From Candidatus Peribacteria bacterium (GTDB taxonomy: Bacteria > Patescibacteriota > Gracilibacteria > Peribacterales > Peribacteraceae), in contig CALRCM010000007.1 of NCBI GenBank assembly GCA_943354555.1, positions 1-34,371 on the forward strand: DNA of 34,371 nucleotides, given 5' to 3'. Made by a program: the position numbers and the translations under genes. The first letter of the stretch is position 1. Every line of letters starts with the position of its first letter. The notes under the pieces are model-generated. The model was not told where the DNA came from and did not search any database. It worked only from the letters and a program-made list of their open reading frames with translations. Positions 9,691-18,667 of the stretch are shown here, piece after piece.

Positions 9691-9991
9691 TGAGGGTCTA
9701 TCACTGGCTAAAAAATTCAAAGAGCTACTCATTGCTCGCGGGTACCCCATAGAGCGCGTCGTGCTCTATGGATCAGTAGCAAAGGGAACCGCTCGTGTAG
9801 ACAGTGATATCGATATCGCCGTAGTCACACATTCTTTCCTCCCATCACGCATTCGTGAAGGGGGGGATATTCTTCTTGCAAGCAAGGATATCGACTTACG
9901 CATTGAGACAGTGACGCTGCATCCAGAAGACTTCGCCCGCCCTTTTTTTACTCTTGCGCATGAGATTGAAACGACAGGAATAGAGGTTTGA
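9680..9991 (+). CDS. Minimal nucleotidyltransferase (MNT) of a HEPN/MNT pair; ATG 9680 preferred over the ORF-track start 9629
   Basis: MQRSEGLSLAKKFKELLIARGYPIERVVLYGSVAKGTARVDSDIDIAVV contains GSX10DXD; ATG overlaps the end of the HEPN gene by 11 nt. Confidence 0.85.
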   Translation: MQRSEGLSLAKKFKELLIARGYPIERVVLYGSVAKGTARVDSDIDIAVVTHSFLPSRIREGGDILLASKDIDLRIETVTLHPEDFARPFFTLAHEIETTGIEV

Positions 9992-10006
9992 ATCAAAAAT
10001 GGCCCA

Positions 10007-10035
10007 TTGTAGGAATATCGATTTTCCTGTACAAT
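10007..10035 (+). promoter_or_regulatory. Sigma70-like promoter candidate upstream of the 113-128 aa hypothetical gene
   Basis: TTGTAG (10007-10012), 17-nt spacer, TACAAT (10030-10035). Confidence 0.45.
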
Positions 10036-10056
10036 ATGGAGATTTCACAAACACCC

Positions 10057-10395
10057 ATGACGACCACTACGCAGACGGCCGCAGTTCCTATCGTTCATAA
10101 CGGTCAGGAAATGTATGACGCGATCATGAGGACGATTGAGCCGGAGCTCTGCAGTGAAGCAATCCCTCTTCTCGAAGAGAAATGCAAAAACGAAACAGAT
10201 GACCAAAAGAAAGCCCGCGCAGAGCGCTATACGAAAGCCTATGCGGAGTATGACAAGCGCGCTGCGGAATTTTTTGCCGAAGTGGGCACACAGGTAAACA
10301 AACTCAAGCGTCAGGCATTCTCTTCTGCGGAACAGAAAAATCGCAGTGAGGAAACAGCAAAAATGCAGCAACTTGAATCCCTTATCAGCTCTTAA
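10057..10395 (+). CDS. Hypothetical small charged helical protein (start uncertain: 9988, 10036 or 10057)
   Basis: ORF MTTTTQTAAVPIVHNGQEMYDAIMRTIEPELC...; start after the promoter candidate preferred. Confidence 0.55.
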   Translation: MTTTTQTAAVPIVHNGQEMYDAIMRTIEPELCSEAIPLLEEKCKNETDDQKKARAERYTKAYAEYDKRAAEFFAEVGTQVNKLKRQAFSSAEQKNRSEETAKMQQLESLISS

Positions 10396-10402
10396 TTTTT
10401 CT

Positions 10403-13400
10403 ATGCGTCATACATTCTTCTGTCGGAAAGGATTCATTGCGGAAGCGAGGTTGTGTCGCATGGGAGCCGATCAACCTGAGCCAGTACCTCCAACAGAGGC
10501 AACTGCAGACCAGCCTTCTGACCTGCAAATGGGCCAGATTGATGGAGGGGAGAAAGTGGATGCCAAGATGGAAACACCAAATAAGCCCAAACCTATTGAT
10601 TGGCAGGCTATAGGGAAGGGTGCACAGGAAAACTTCAAGGTGCTTAAAGATGTTGCAACAACCAAACTCAATGAGCAGTCTGCCAACATTAAGAGATTCA
10701 GTGATCAGGCCGTAAAGATGGGCGGGGATGCCATTGGTACAGTGAAGACAAAGTATGCAGAGTGGCAAGCCTCCAAGAGCACACCAAATGCCGCCGGAGA
10801 AACTACTGCCAAGACGGAGAAGCAACAAGGAGGAGGAGATATGGGGGCGGAAATGGACGCTGTTGGAGAAAACATAAAAACGGAAGATGCGTCGGCTCCA
10901 AAAGTCGAAGCCCCCCCTGTTCCTGTTCCTCCTCTTCCTGAACCTGCCGCCCCCACCCCCCCTGCTTCTCCAGATCGGGCTGTTCCTGTTCCTCCCCTTC
11001 CAGAGGCCGTTCCTTCTAAACCCGTAAATCCTGCGGCGACTGATGCAAAAAATAAAACTAATGAAAATGGAAATCAATCGACTGATTATGGACCACAAAC
11101 ACCTGAAGAGAAGCAGAAGTTTGAAGAGGCAAAGCCAACAATAGCTCTTTTTAATAAAATTAGTGATCAGGCAAGTTCGAAATGTTTAGACTATCGTCAG
11201 GCGATTGATAATGCGACGAGACAGCAGCCGAATTTTAAATTCCTAGATGCACTCACCCCGAAAGAAGATTTGGCTATGTTGAATAGCTTAATTGCTCAAA
11301 CTGACGCAGTCCCATTATATAAAAATATATATGCAGATCTTTCACGACCGGGAAGAGAATTTGGACAACTCAATGCATTAATTTCTAAAGCACAAGAGAT
11401 GAAGGACGCGCGAAAGATTTCTCCTGCTCCGGATGCTTCTACCTCAACAGATCTTCCGCCAGATAAAAAAACCGAAAAACCTAAATCTCTCTCTGGATAC
11501 AAAAATCTTCTATATAATTTTAACATTATTAGCGACAGCGCAGTAGCAGAGATAAAGGAAGAGGTGAAAAAGGAATTAAAACTTGACCCAGAAACAGCAA
11601 AACGACCGATTAAAATTAGCGTGCAAACACCTAAAACAGGAATCACCCTAATTAAGGTTTACGATCAAGAATCGAAAAAAGAAATTGGTCAAATTGAACT
11701 AGATCAGAAGGGGGATGGGAAAATTCTAAGCGTGAAGAGGAGTGATGTGTCGTCAACTTCGGATCCAAAAGGAGCTGCAGGGAATGACAAGGTTTCGGGG
11801 GGAGAACCAAATGCAGCTGGGTTAGACAAGTCTTTACCAGCTAAGCCACAAACTTCCACTCCTGAATCGCCACTACCAGCAACACCAGGCAACAAAGAAA
11901 AGGATGTTCCCCAACCGGCAAAACCAGAAGCATCAGAAAGAAAAGATGGCAACACTGAAGCAGCAAAGGAACTGCCTCCTGCTGTCAAAGAAATAAAAGA
12001 ACATTTCAGTCAACGTTATGCAAACCTCTCTCCTGATAAACAAAAGGAGGTGATGAAGGCAATCGAAGGTATGAATCCAGAATCGGCACTTGCAATGAAG
12101 GGTGCCTATCAAACTCTCTCTCCCCAAGAGAGGGAAATATATGACAAAGCCGGACCTAAAATAGTCGAAAGACTCGCACAGCTGAGTCCGAGTGATGTGC
12201 GTCTGTATTTCCAGGCGTCCGTTGAAACAGATCCAGAGAAATATATAAAGCTTCATAATGCGATGTCGCCGGAAGGCAAGGCTGTATGCGAAAAGACCGA
12301 ATCTTCATTTTCAAAAGAGGAAAATAATGTATGGGACAAATTGGATGCGGAACATGAGAGACTCCTCCCTCAGAACCTGAAGCGATCTCCTGACCAGAAA
12401 GGTGGACGCCTCAACGATGCATTCAAAAATCTTTCTGAGTCACTCAATGCCAAGCCTGCGGACTGGGATGGCTTCTTTGCCGCTGCCGCGGAAATTATCG
12501 CAGCATTTAAAGCTATCTTTAAGCCAGGAGATGGCAGGAACACTGCAGGGGATACCGGTAATACGGGGCCTTCTGCAGGGCCGAATGATGGAGGGAATAG
12601 TTCTTCAGAGAAAGGTCCCGAGGTGCAGATTACCCGCCAGAATCGGTTGCGTAATGAGCTAAAGAATTCCACCACTGCAAATACCTCCCAAGAGCTCGTT
12701 ACTGAGAAAAAGCAGATCATCGAAAAACAGAAAGATTCCCTAAGGGGTCGCATCGAAAAAGTGGATGCAGAAACCAAAGGACTCAAAACAGACCGTGAGG
12801 GATTACAGAAAAAGATTGCCGATACTGAGGGGGCGATTGCAAAGGCCAAGCCCGAAGAGCGCGAGGCCATGCAAAGTGAACTGAGAATGGTGAAGCAGGA
12901 CATGAAGTCCCTGGACGACCGGATTACTGCACGCGAAAACGAAAGCAAATCACTGACAGAAAAGATGAATGCAGCTCCCGTCGAGATGGAAGCGGATATT
13001 AAAGAACTCGAGAGCATGAGAGAAAAACTGCAGAAACAGAAGGACGCAATGGATGTCCTTATGAGGGGCTTAAAAGAAAGGAAAAACGCGGAGGTCAACA
13101 AGGTTCTTGATGGGGTTTCTCTGGCTATTGACGAAAAGAACCTGACCTTCACCGTTACTGCCACGCCGGATGCTCAGAAGAAAATCCAGGAACTTTCTCC
13201 GGAATTGAAATTTGATAGTACGGGCAAGTGCGATCCGGAAAAATTTGCTGACGTGCTCACAAAACTTACCGATATGGCGAAGAATCAGCCTGGAGCCACG
13301 CCATCAGGCGACGCACCTCCATCTGCAGCACCAACGTCACCGGACACGTCCAGTGATATTAAAGGGGCATTGAAGGACGTTATTAAGGGAACGCTTGGTG

Positions 13401-15655
13401 ATACACAGAATATTCTCGGGGATCGCATCGGACGTGCGCAAAAAAACCTCGCTGACCAGAAAAAGGATCTCGCTGAAGTGAAGGGATCATGGAATCCGTT
13501 CCGTAACGGTGAACAGCGCAACAAAGAAAATGCCGTAAACATGCAGGAAGCTGCTCTAAAAGTTCTTCAGAGCAAAGTGGATCAACTCAAAGCCATCCCT
13601 ACGGATGATCCGAAGAAGCAGCTCGATGGCATTATGAGAATTCGCGAAGAGCTGGGCTTGCCGAAAGTTCCGCAGGAATTTGCCAAGGACTATGACACGT
13701 TTCAGAAGATGGCTTCCGAAGGAATAGACAAGAAAGACAAGAGTACGGAAGTGGACTATGCCGCACTCAATAAAGAGTTGCAGGACATCGATGCGACGCT
13801 TGCGAATGTAGAGATGGGGCTGGAGGCCCTTGATACAGCTGCCGGAACTGCTGCCAGCCTCGTTCCGTTTGGAAGTAAGGTCTATAGCTTGTCACAGATG
13901 GCAACCTATGTGGCTACAGGCAATAAAACGCCACAACAGGCAGGTGTGGATTTTGCGACCTCGTTTGTGTTTGGCAAGCTTGGAGGCAAGGTAATGGCTT
14001 CTGCCGGAGGAAAGAAACTTATTGAAAAGTATTCCATGAAATTTGCCGAGAAATTCTTCTCCAATCCGAACCTTATAAAAAAGTTTACAGATATCGCAAG
14101 CAAGAAAATATCGGGTGAAGTCATCAAGCAAGTCGATAATGTTATTGGTCTTAAGAAGGCTATTGGAGGGGCAATAAATACTGGCGCAACTACAGGGATG
14201 AAGTGGCTTAATGATGGCGGGAAATGGCTTGGAGAAAAAGGATATGCTCTGGCTGAGGATATTGCCCCCACGCTTCAAGGCCTTTCCGCTGACGTGCAAA
14301 AGCAGTTTGGCGATGGCATGAAAGCCTTTCAGGAAATCAAAACCGGCATCATGACCTCCACGGCTACAGACTTTGCTCAGGGGTATAAAGGGAAGTTCAA
14401 AGATATGTATGGTGGAGCTGTGCAAAGTGCGACGGATCAGATCAAAAAAATCCCTGGGCTTGATCCTGCAAAGGTTGATGCACTTGTGACACAGGTGACT
14501 GGAGAGCTTGAGAAGCAGTTTGATAATGCTGCAAAGACCGTCCAAGACGTCAACGACAAGGGTGCAGGAGCAGTGCTTAGAGGATTCGTCGCAGACCTTA
14601 GGGTTGTGGGTGGTGACGCCTACGAAAAGAATATCGCTCCTCTAGTAGCCAATCTGCAAGAGGGAGGGCAAAAGCTGGCTGCTGAAGGCATGCAAATGCT
14701 TAAGGCCATCAAAGAGTCCACTGCTACCGATTTCGGTAAAGGTTACAAAGAGCAGTTTGCCAAGATGTATGGCCCCAAGATTGAGCAGGCCAAGGGTCTT
14801 CTTGTGCAGGCCGGTCTCGACAAGGGTCAGGTCGACAAGTTCGTTGCAGATGTCACTGCGGGGATTGAGAAGGGGTTTGATAAAGGAACTCAGACCGTCC
14901 AGGACATCAATGACAAGGGTGCAGGCAATGTCCTCCGGAGCTTCGCAGCAGACCTCCGCGTCGTGGGTGGTGATGCCTATGACAAATATCTCGCTCCTTA
15001 CGAGAAAAATATCCGCGAAGGAGGAAGGCAGATGATGGCCGATGGCATGCAAATGCTCAATGAAATCAAGACCGGTGTGATGACCTCCACCACTCAGGAT
15101 TTTGCCAAGGGGTATAAGGAGCAATTTCAAGGACTCTACGGAGCGAAGATCGAACAAGCTAAAGGACTTCTCGTACAAGCGGGCCTGGAAAAGGGTGATG
15201 TTGATGCATTCGTCGATAACGTCACCGCAGGTATTGAGAAGCAGTTCGATGCCGGTGTAAAAACTGCCACCGAGATGCAGCAGAAGGGCGTAGCGGTTGT
15301 TCTGAGAGAATTCTCTGCGGATATGGGGACAATTGCTGAGCAGGGGTATAAGGATTACATCCAACCTCGTGTGGATAGCATGAGTGCCACTGCGCGACCG
15401 CACATGGAAAGAGCGATGAAGCAGTTTGCCAACTTTAAGGAAGGCGCTGCACAGCTCATAGCACAAGATCCGAAGCAAACTGCGCAGGAGTATGTCCAGC
15501 GACTACAGAAGGCCTACGGTCCAGCTATCGAAGCTGCACGAACAGAACTGGTACAGGCAGGGATCACTCCTGATAATGCCCAAAAATTCCTCGATGCCAC
15601 ACTGAAATCTGCACAGGATGGTTTCCAGAGAGTCGCAGCCCGTGTTCAGGGGTAA
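10403..15655 (+). CDS. Giant (about 1750 aa) Pro-rich/coiled-coil protein with C-terminal ~120-aa repeats; ATG 10403 or 10460 more likely than the GTG at 10346
   Basis: Single long ORF; Pro-rich segment VPVPPLPEPAAPTPPASP; long coiled coil (~aa 800-1000); repeats DFxxGYKxxFxxMYGxxIEQAKGLLVQAGLxKGxVDxFVxxVTxGIEKxFD. Confidence 0.85.
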   Translation: MRHTFFCRKGFIAEARLCRMGADQPEPVPPTEATADQPSDLQMGQIDGGEKVDAKMETPNKPKPIDWQAIGKGAQENFKVLKDVATTKLNEQSANIKRFSDQAVKMGGDAIGTVKTKYAEWQASKSTPNAAGETTAKTEKQQGGGDMGAEMDAVGENIKTEDASAPKVEAPPVPVPPLPEPAAPTPPASPDRAVPVPPLPEAVPSKPVNPAATDAKNKTNENGNQSTDYGPQTPEEKQKFEEAKPTIALFNKISDQASSKCLDYRQAIDNATRQQPNFKFLDALTPKEDLAMLNSLIAQTDAVPLYKNIYADLSRPGREFGQLNALISKAQEMKDARKISPAPDASTSTDLPPDKKTEKPKSLSGYKNLLYNFNIISDSAVAEIKEEVKKELKLDPETAKRPIKISVQTPKTGITLIKVYDQESKKEIGQIELDQKGDGKILSVKRSDVSSTSDPKGAAGNDKVSGGEPNAAGLDKSLPAKPQTSTPESPLPATPGNKEKDVPQPAKPEASERKDGNTEAAKELPPAVKEIKEHFSQRYANLSPDKQKEVMKAIEGMNPESALAMKGAYQTLSPQEREIYDKAGPKIVERLAQLSPSDVRLYFQASVETDPEKYIKLHNAMSPEGKAVCEKTESSFSKEENNVWDKLDAEHERLLPQNLKRSPDQKGGRLNDAFKNLSESLNAKPADWDGFFAAAAEIIAAFKAIFKPGDGRNTAGDTGNTGPSAGPNDGGNSSSEKGPEVQITRQNRLRNELKNSTTANTSQELVTEKKQIIEKQKDSLRGRIEKVDAETKGLKTDREGLQKKIADTEGAIAKAKPEEREAMQSELRMVKQDMKSLDDRITARENESKSLTEKMNAAPVEMEADIKELESMREKLQKQKDAMDVLMRGLKERKNAEVNKVLDGVSLAIDEKNLTFTVTATPDAQKKIQELSPELKFDSTGKCDPEKFADVLTKLTDMAKNQPGATPSGDAPPSAAPTSPDTSSDIKGALKDVIKGTLGDTQNILGDRIGRAQKNLADQKKDLAEVKGSWNPFRNGEQRNKENAVNMQEAALKVLQSKVDQLKAIPTDDPKKQLDGIMRIREELGLPKVPQEFAKDYDTFQKMASEGIDKKDKSTEVDYAALNKELQDIDATLANVEMGLEALDTAAGTAASLVPFGSKVYSLSQMATYVATGNKTPQQAGVDFATSFVFGKLGGKVMASAGGKKLIEKYSMKFAEKFFSNPNLIKKFTDIASKKISGEVIKQVDNVIGLKKAIGGAINTGATTGMKWLNDGGKWLGEKGYALAEDIAPTLQGLSADVQKQFGDGMKAFQEIKTGIMTSTATDFAQGYKGKFKDMYGGAVQSATDQIKKIPGLDPAKVDALVTQVTGELEKQFDNAAKTVQDVNDKGAGAVLRGFVADLRVVGGDAYEKNIAPLVANLQEGGQKLAAEGMQMLKAIKESTATDFGKGYKEQFAKMYGPKIEQAKGLLVQAGLDKGQVDKFVADVTAGIEKGFDKGTQTVQDINDKGAGNVLRSFAADLRVVGGDAYDKYLAPYEKNIREGGRQMMADGMQMLNEIKTGVMTSTTQDFAKGYKEQFQGLYGAKIEQAKGLLVQAGLEKGDVDAFVDNVTAGIEKQFDAGVKTATEMQQKGVAVVLREFSADMGTIAEQGYKDYIQPRVDSMSATARPHMERAMKQFANFKEGAAQLIAQDPKQTAQEYVQRLQKAYGPAIEAARTELVQAGITPDNAQKFLDATLKSAQDGFQRVAARVQG
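14309..15655 (+). repeat. Intragenic ~120-aa (357-378 nt) protein repeats, three full and one partial/divergent
   Basis: Repeat starts at about 14309, 14687, 15044 and 15413 (GDGMKAF / GMQMLKAI / GMQMLNEI / AMKQFANF), all in frame. Confidence 0.85.
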
Positions 15656-15699
15656 AACTGTTGTCTGTCAGGCCTCTCCCCGAGCTATGCTATACGCAT

Positions 15700-15785
15700 G
15701 CCGAGGTGGCGAAATGGCAGACGCACCAGCCTTAGGAGCTGGCGGGAGCAATCCCATGAGGGTTCAAGTCCCTCTCTCGGCACCA
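15700..15785 (+). tRNA. tRNA-Leu (anticodon UAG), CCA encoded
   Basis: Acceptor GCCGAGG/TCTCGGC + ACCA; anticodon stem-loop CCAGC-CTTAGGA-GCTGG; variable arm GGGAGCAATCCC; T-arm GAGGG-TTCAAGT-CCCTC. Confidence 0.95.
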
Positions 15786-15792
15786 CTTGATT

Positions 15793-16782
15793 TCACTTGA
15801 TCTCCTCTCCCGGCTTGATGTCGTGCAGGATGCGCTCACTCTCCTTTTTCGCAAATTCGCCTTTGGCTTTCCGTGCGTAATCGGCATCGCGGATTTTCTG
15901 GTGCATGGATTCCTCGAGAGTGACCAGCTCCTGTCGCTCCTTTGAGGCAATCATATCGCGGGTCAGTTTTGCTTTGGTGATAATGTCCGAGAAGGCTTTG
16001 CGGTCATCTACTTCAATCTGCGATTTGCGGTGCTGAAAGTCCTTTTCCATCTTCTGCTTCTTTGCGTTGTGTTCGGTTTGCATCCGTTCTTCCTCCCGTA
16101 TGAGCATTCCTGTGGGCAGACCCTGTAACCGCATTTTTTCGCGCTCAAATTCTCTGGCAAGCGCTTGCAGGGCATCGCGTTCCTCCATATCGATCCTCGT
16201 GCGCCTGCTGCGCGCCTCTTCGGCGATTTGCTCCTTTTGCTCACGCTCCCAGATGTCGGTGTCGCCGCGCTTTTTGCGGGCAGCATCCTCTACGCGACGC
16301 TTGGCACGCATCGTTTCTGATTCTGTCGCCTGTTTGCTGCGGAAAGCCTCTGCGTCCGCTTCCGTGCGTATCTCTCGCTCCACTTGAGCAGACTTTTCCT
16401 TCCGTTGCTCCTTGCGCATACGCAGTGCTCCTGCCTTGCGCATGTCACTGAGGTATACCTTGTGCTGCTCCGCGGCTTTCTTTTCCTCCTCTTTGCGCTT
16501 GAGCATTTTTTCCTCCTCCTCACGTTTTTTCTTCTGGAATATCTCCACCTCTCGCTTGCGTTCGTCCTCTTTCACCTTAAATTCCCGTAATCGTTTTTCG
16601 TGCTCCTCTTCAAAGATTTCCTCCTGAGCTACACCCTCGCGTACGGATTTTTCATGGACTTCGAGTTCCTGCTCCCGTTTTTCACTTTTCTTTTCGCGCC
16701 GCTCCTTCATCACTCCACGTTGCTCTTCGCCTTTTTTCATGACGGCGTCGATTTCCTTCCGGCGGTCCTTTGGGTCTGGCAT
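15793..16782 (-). CDS. Hypothetical 329-aa extremely charged single-helix/coiled-coil protein
   Basis: E/K/R-rich ORF (MPDPKDRRKEIDAVMKKGEEQRG...), convergent with tRNA-Leu, downstream of aspS. Confidence 0.75.
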   Translation of the reverse strand: MPDPKDRRKEIDAVMKKGEEQRGVMKERREKKSEKREQELEVHEKSVREGVAQEEIFEEEHEKRLREFKVKEDERKREVEIFQKKKREEEEKMLKRKEEEKKAAEQHKVYLSDMRKAGALRMRKEQRKEKSAQVEREIRTEADAEAFRSKQATESETMRAKRRVEDAARKKRGDTDIWEREQKEQIAEEARSRRTRIDMEERDALQALAREFEREKMRLQGLPTGMLIREEERMQTEHNAKKQKMEKDFQHRKSQIEVDDRKAFSDIITKAKLTRDMIASKERQELVTLEESMHQKIRDADYARKAKGEFAKKESERILHDIKPGEEIK

Positions 16783-16805
16783 GGAGAAAGGATAGGGGAA
16801 GAGGC

Positions 16806-16832
16806 TGGAGACGCAACAGCGTTGCGTCTCTA
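16806..16832. repeat. REP-like palindrome, copy 3 (family GTAG-RGRC...GYCY-CTAC)
   Basis: TGGAGACGCAAC-AGC-GTTGCGTCTCTA in the aspS / 329-aa gene intergenic. Confidence 0.7.
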
Positions 16833-16854
16833 CGGTGGATGTTATTCCATGGCG

Positions 16855-18624
16855 TTACGCTGTTTCCTCGATAATTTTTATCCCCAACTCCGCAATCTGC
16901 TCTTCCGGCATCGGACTTGGTGACCCGAGCATCAAATCCTTTGCTTTCTGGTCTTTGGGATAGGCGATGACTTCGCGGATGTTGGGTTCATTGCAGAAAA
17001 GCATCACCATACGGTCTACTCCCCAGGCGATGCCGCCGTGCGGTGGTGCACCGTATTGGAAAGCACGGAGAAGATGTCCGAAGCGGCGCTCCGCATCTTC
17101 CGGCGTGATGCGCAGGATGCTGAAGATTTTGGATTGGAGATCCGCTTCATGGATGCGCACGGAGCCTCCGCCGATTTCCGATCCATTCAGTACGATGTCA
17201 TAGGCAACTGCACGTGCACGGAGAGGATCGGCATCCAGAAGCGCAAGATCTTCGTCTTTCGGTCGGGTAAACGGGTGATGTACCGCTGCAACTGCGCCCG
17301 TGGCGGTGTCTTTCTCGAACATCGGAAAATCCGTCACCCAGCAGTAGGCAAATACTGCGGGATCGGCGAGATTGCGCTTGGCTGCGATGGCAGTACGGAC
17401 AGCGCCAAGGCTGATACAGGCCGTGGAGAAATTGTCTGCGGTGAATAGAAGCATGTCTCCTTGTTTTGCTTTTACTGCCTGCACAATCAATTCCGTACAT
17501 TCCTTCCCGAGTTTATCGACAGGCACGCCTTCGTATCCCTTCTCACTCACTTTTATCCACGCCAATCCTTTGGCTCCATAAATCTTTGCGGTTTCCGTAA
17601 GATCATCAATCTCCTTGCGGCTCATGGTAGCTCCGTTGGAGACAACCATTACCTTTACAACACCACCAACCTCCACTGCTTTGGAAAACACACCAAACCC
17701 ACATCCTTTGCAGAGCTCTGAAACATCAGTGAACTCCAAACTGAAGCGGATATCAGGCTTGTCGGATCCGTACCGCTCCATTGCTTCCGTATAGGTGAGA
17801 CGGGGAAATGGAGAAGTTAGTATGCGTACATCAGGGCGGATTTGCTTTGTGAGTTCCTGCAGGCACTGCTCGGTCAACTCCATAATGTCATTGGGCTCCA
17901 TGAAGGACATCTCTATATCTACTTGGGTAAACTCCGGTTGGCGGTCACCACGCTGGTCTTCGTCTCTAAAGCAGCGGGCGATTTGCATGTAGCGGTCAAG
18001 ACCGGCAACCATCGTGAGCTGCTTGAGCTGCTGGGGCGACTGTGGAAGCACGTAGAACTGTCCGTGATAGAGACGGGACGGCACCAGATATTCGCGGGAT
18101 CCCTCTGGCGTTCCTTTGATAAGAATCGGTGTTTCAATTTCAAGGAATTCGCGGTCGTAAAAGAATTTCCGGATGGATTGCACCATGCGGTGCCGCGTGA
18201 TCATATTTTTGCGCATCCGGTCTCGGCGCAGATCGAGGTAACGGTATTCCAGTCGAAGCTCCTCACCCACCTCTTTATCCTGATCGATTTCAAATGGAGG
18301 GGTTTTTGCCTGATTGAGAACTTTCACAGTAGAGACACGAAGTTCGATGCCCCCTGTCGGATTATCATCGCGCTCGGCTCCCTCAAGACGTGCCGTGACA
18401 GTTCCTTTCACCTGCAAGACCCATTCCGGACGGATGTGCTCGGCTTCGGTAAATAGTGCCTTGTCCTTTGGATCGAAGACGATTTGCGTAAAGCCGTAGC
18501 GGTCGCGGAGGTCTACAAAGATCAACCCTCCATGGTCGCGACGGCGATGCACCCAGCCACAGAGAGTGGCCTCTGAACCAACATCAGATTTCTTCAGCTG
18601 GCCGCAGGTGTGGGTACGAAGCAT
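16855..18624 (-). CDS. aspS: Aspartyl-tRNA synthetase, bacterial type
   Basis: CGWVHRRRDHGGLIFVDLRDRYG, EIETPILIKGTPEGSREYLVPSR, FRDEDQRGDRQPEFTQVDIEMSF, GIAWGVDRMVML. Confidence 0.95.
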   Translation of the reverse strand: MLRTHTCGQLKKSDVGSEATLCGWVHRRRDHGGLIFVDLRDRYGFTQIVFDPKDKALFTEAEHIRPEWVLQVKGTVTARLEGAERDDNPTGGIELRVSTVKVLNQAKTPPFEIDQDKEVGEELRLEYRYLDLRRDRMRKNMITRHRMVQSIRKFFYDREFLEIETPILIKGTPEGSREYLVPSRLYHGQFYVLPQSPQQLKQLTMVAGLDRYMQIARCFRDEDQRGDRQPEFTQVDIEMSFMEPNDIMELTEQCLQELTKQIRPDVRILTSPFPRLTYTEAMERYGSDKPDIRFSLEFTDVSELCKGCGFGVFSKAVEVGGVVKVMVVSNGATMSRKEIDDLTETAKIYGAKGLAWIKVSEKGYEGVPVDKLGKECTELIVQAVKAKQGDMLLFTADNFSTACISLGAVRTAIAAKRNLADPAVFAYCWVTDFPMFEKDTATGAVAAVHHPFTRPKDEDLALLDADPLRARAVAYDIVLNGSEIGGGSVRIHEADLQSKIFSILRITPEDAERRFGHLLRAFQYGAPPHGGIAWGVDRMVMLFCNEPNIREVIAYPKDQKAKDLMLGSPSPMPEEQIAELGIKIIEETA

Positions 18625-18632
18625 CGAAAAGA

Positions 18633-18667
18633 AGCTTACAGCTTTCAGCTCCCAGCTGTCAGCTATT
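18633..18667. repeat. Heptamer array (AGCTNNN)x5 spanning the nrdR stop and aspS leader
   Basis: AGCTTAC AGCTTTC AGCTCCC AGCTGTC AGCTATT, exact 7-nt period. Confidence 0.8.

Noticed and set aside
12370-13164. 264-aa minus-strand Ser/Phe-rich ORF
   Set aside because: Antisense of the Glu/Lys-rich coiled-coil region of the giant protein; Ser/Phe/Leu runs are the expected complement artefact.
14642-15478. 278-aa minus-strand ORF
   Set aside because: Antisense of the repeat region of the giant protein; no independent family signature.
15618-15800. 60-aa plus-strand ORF
   Set aside because: Runs through tRNA-Leu (15700-15785) and the end of the giant gene.
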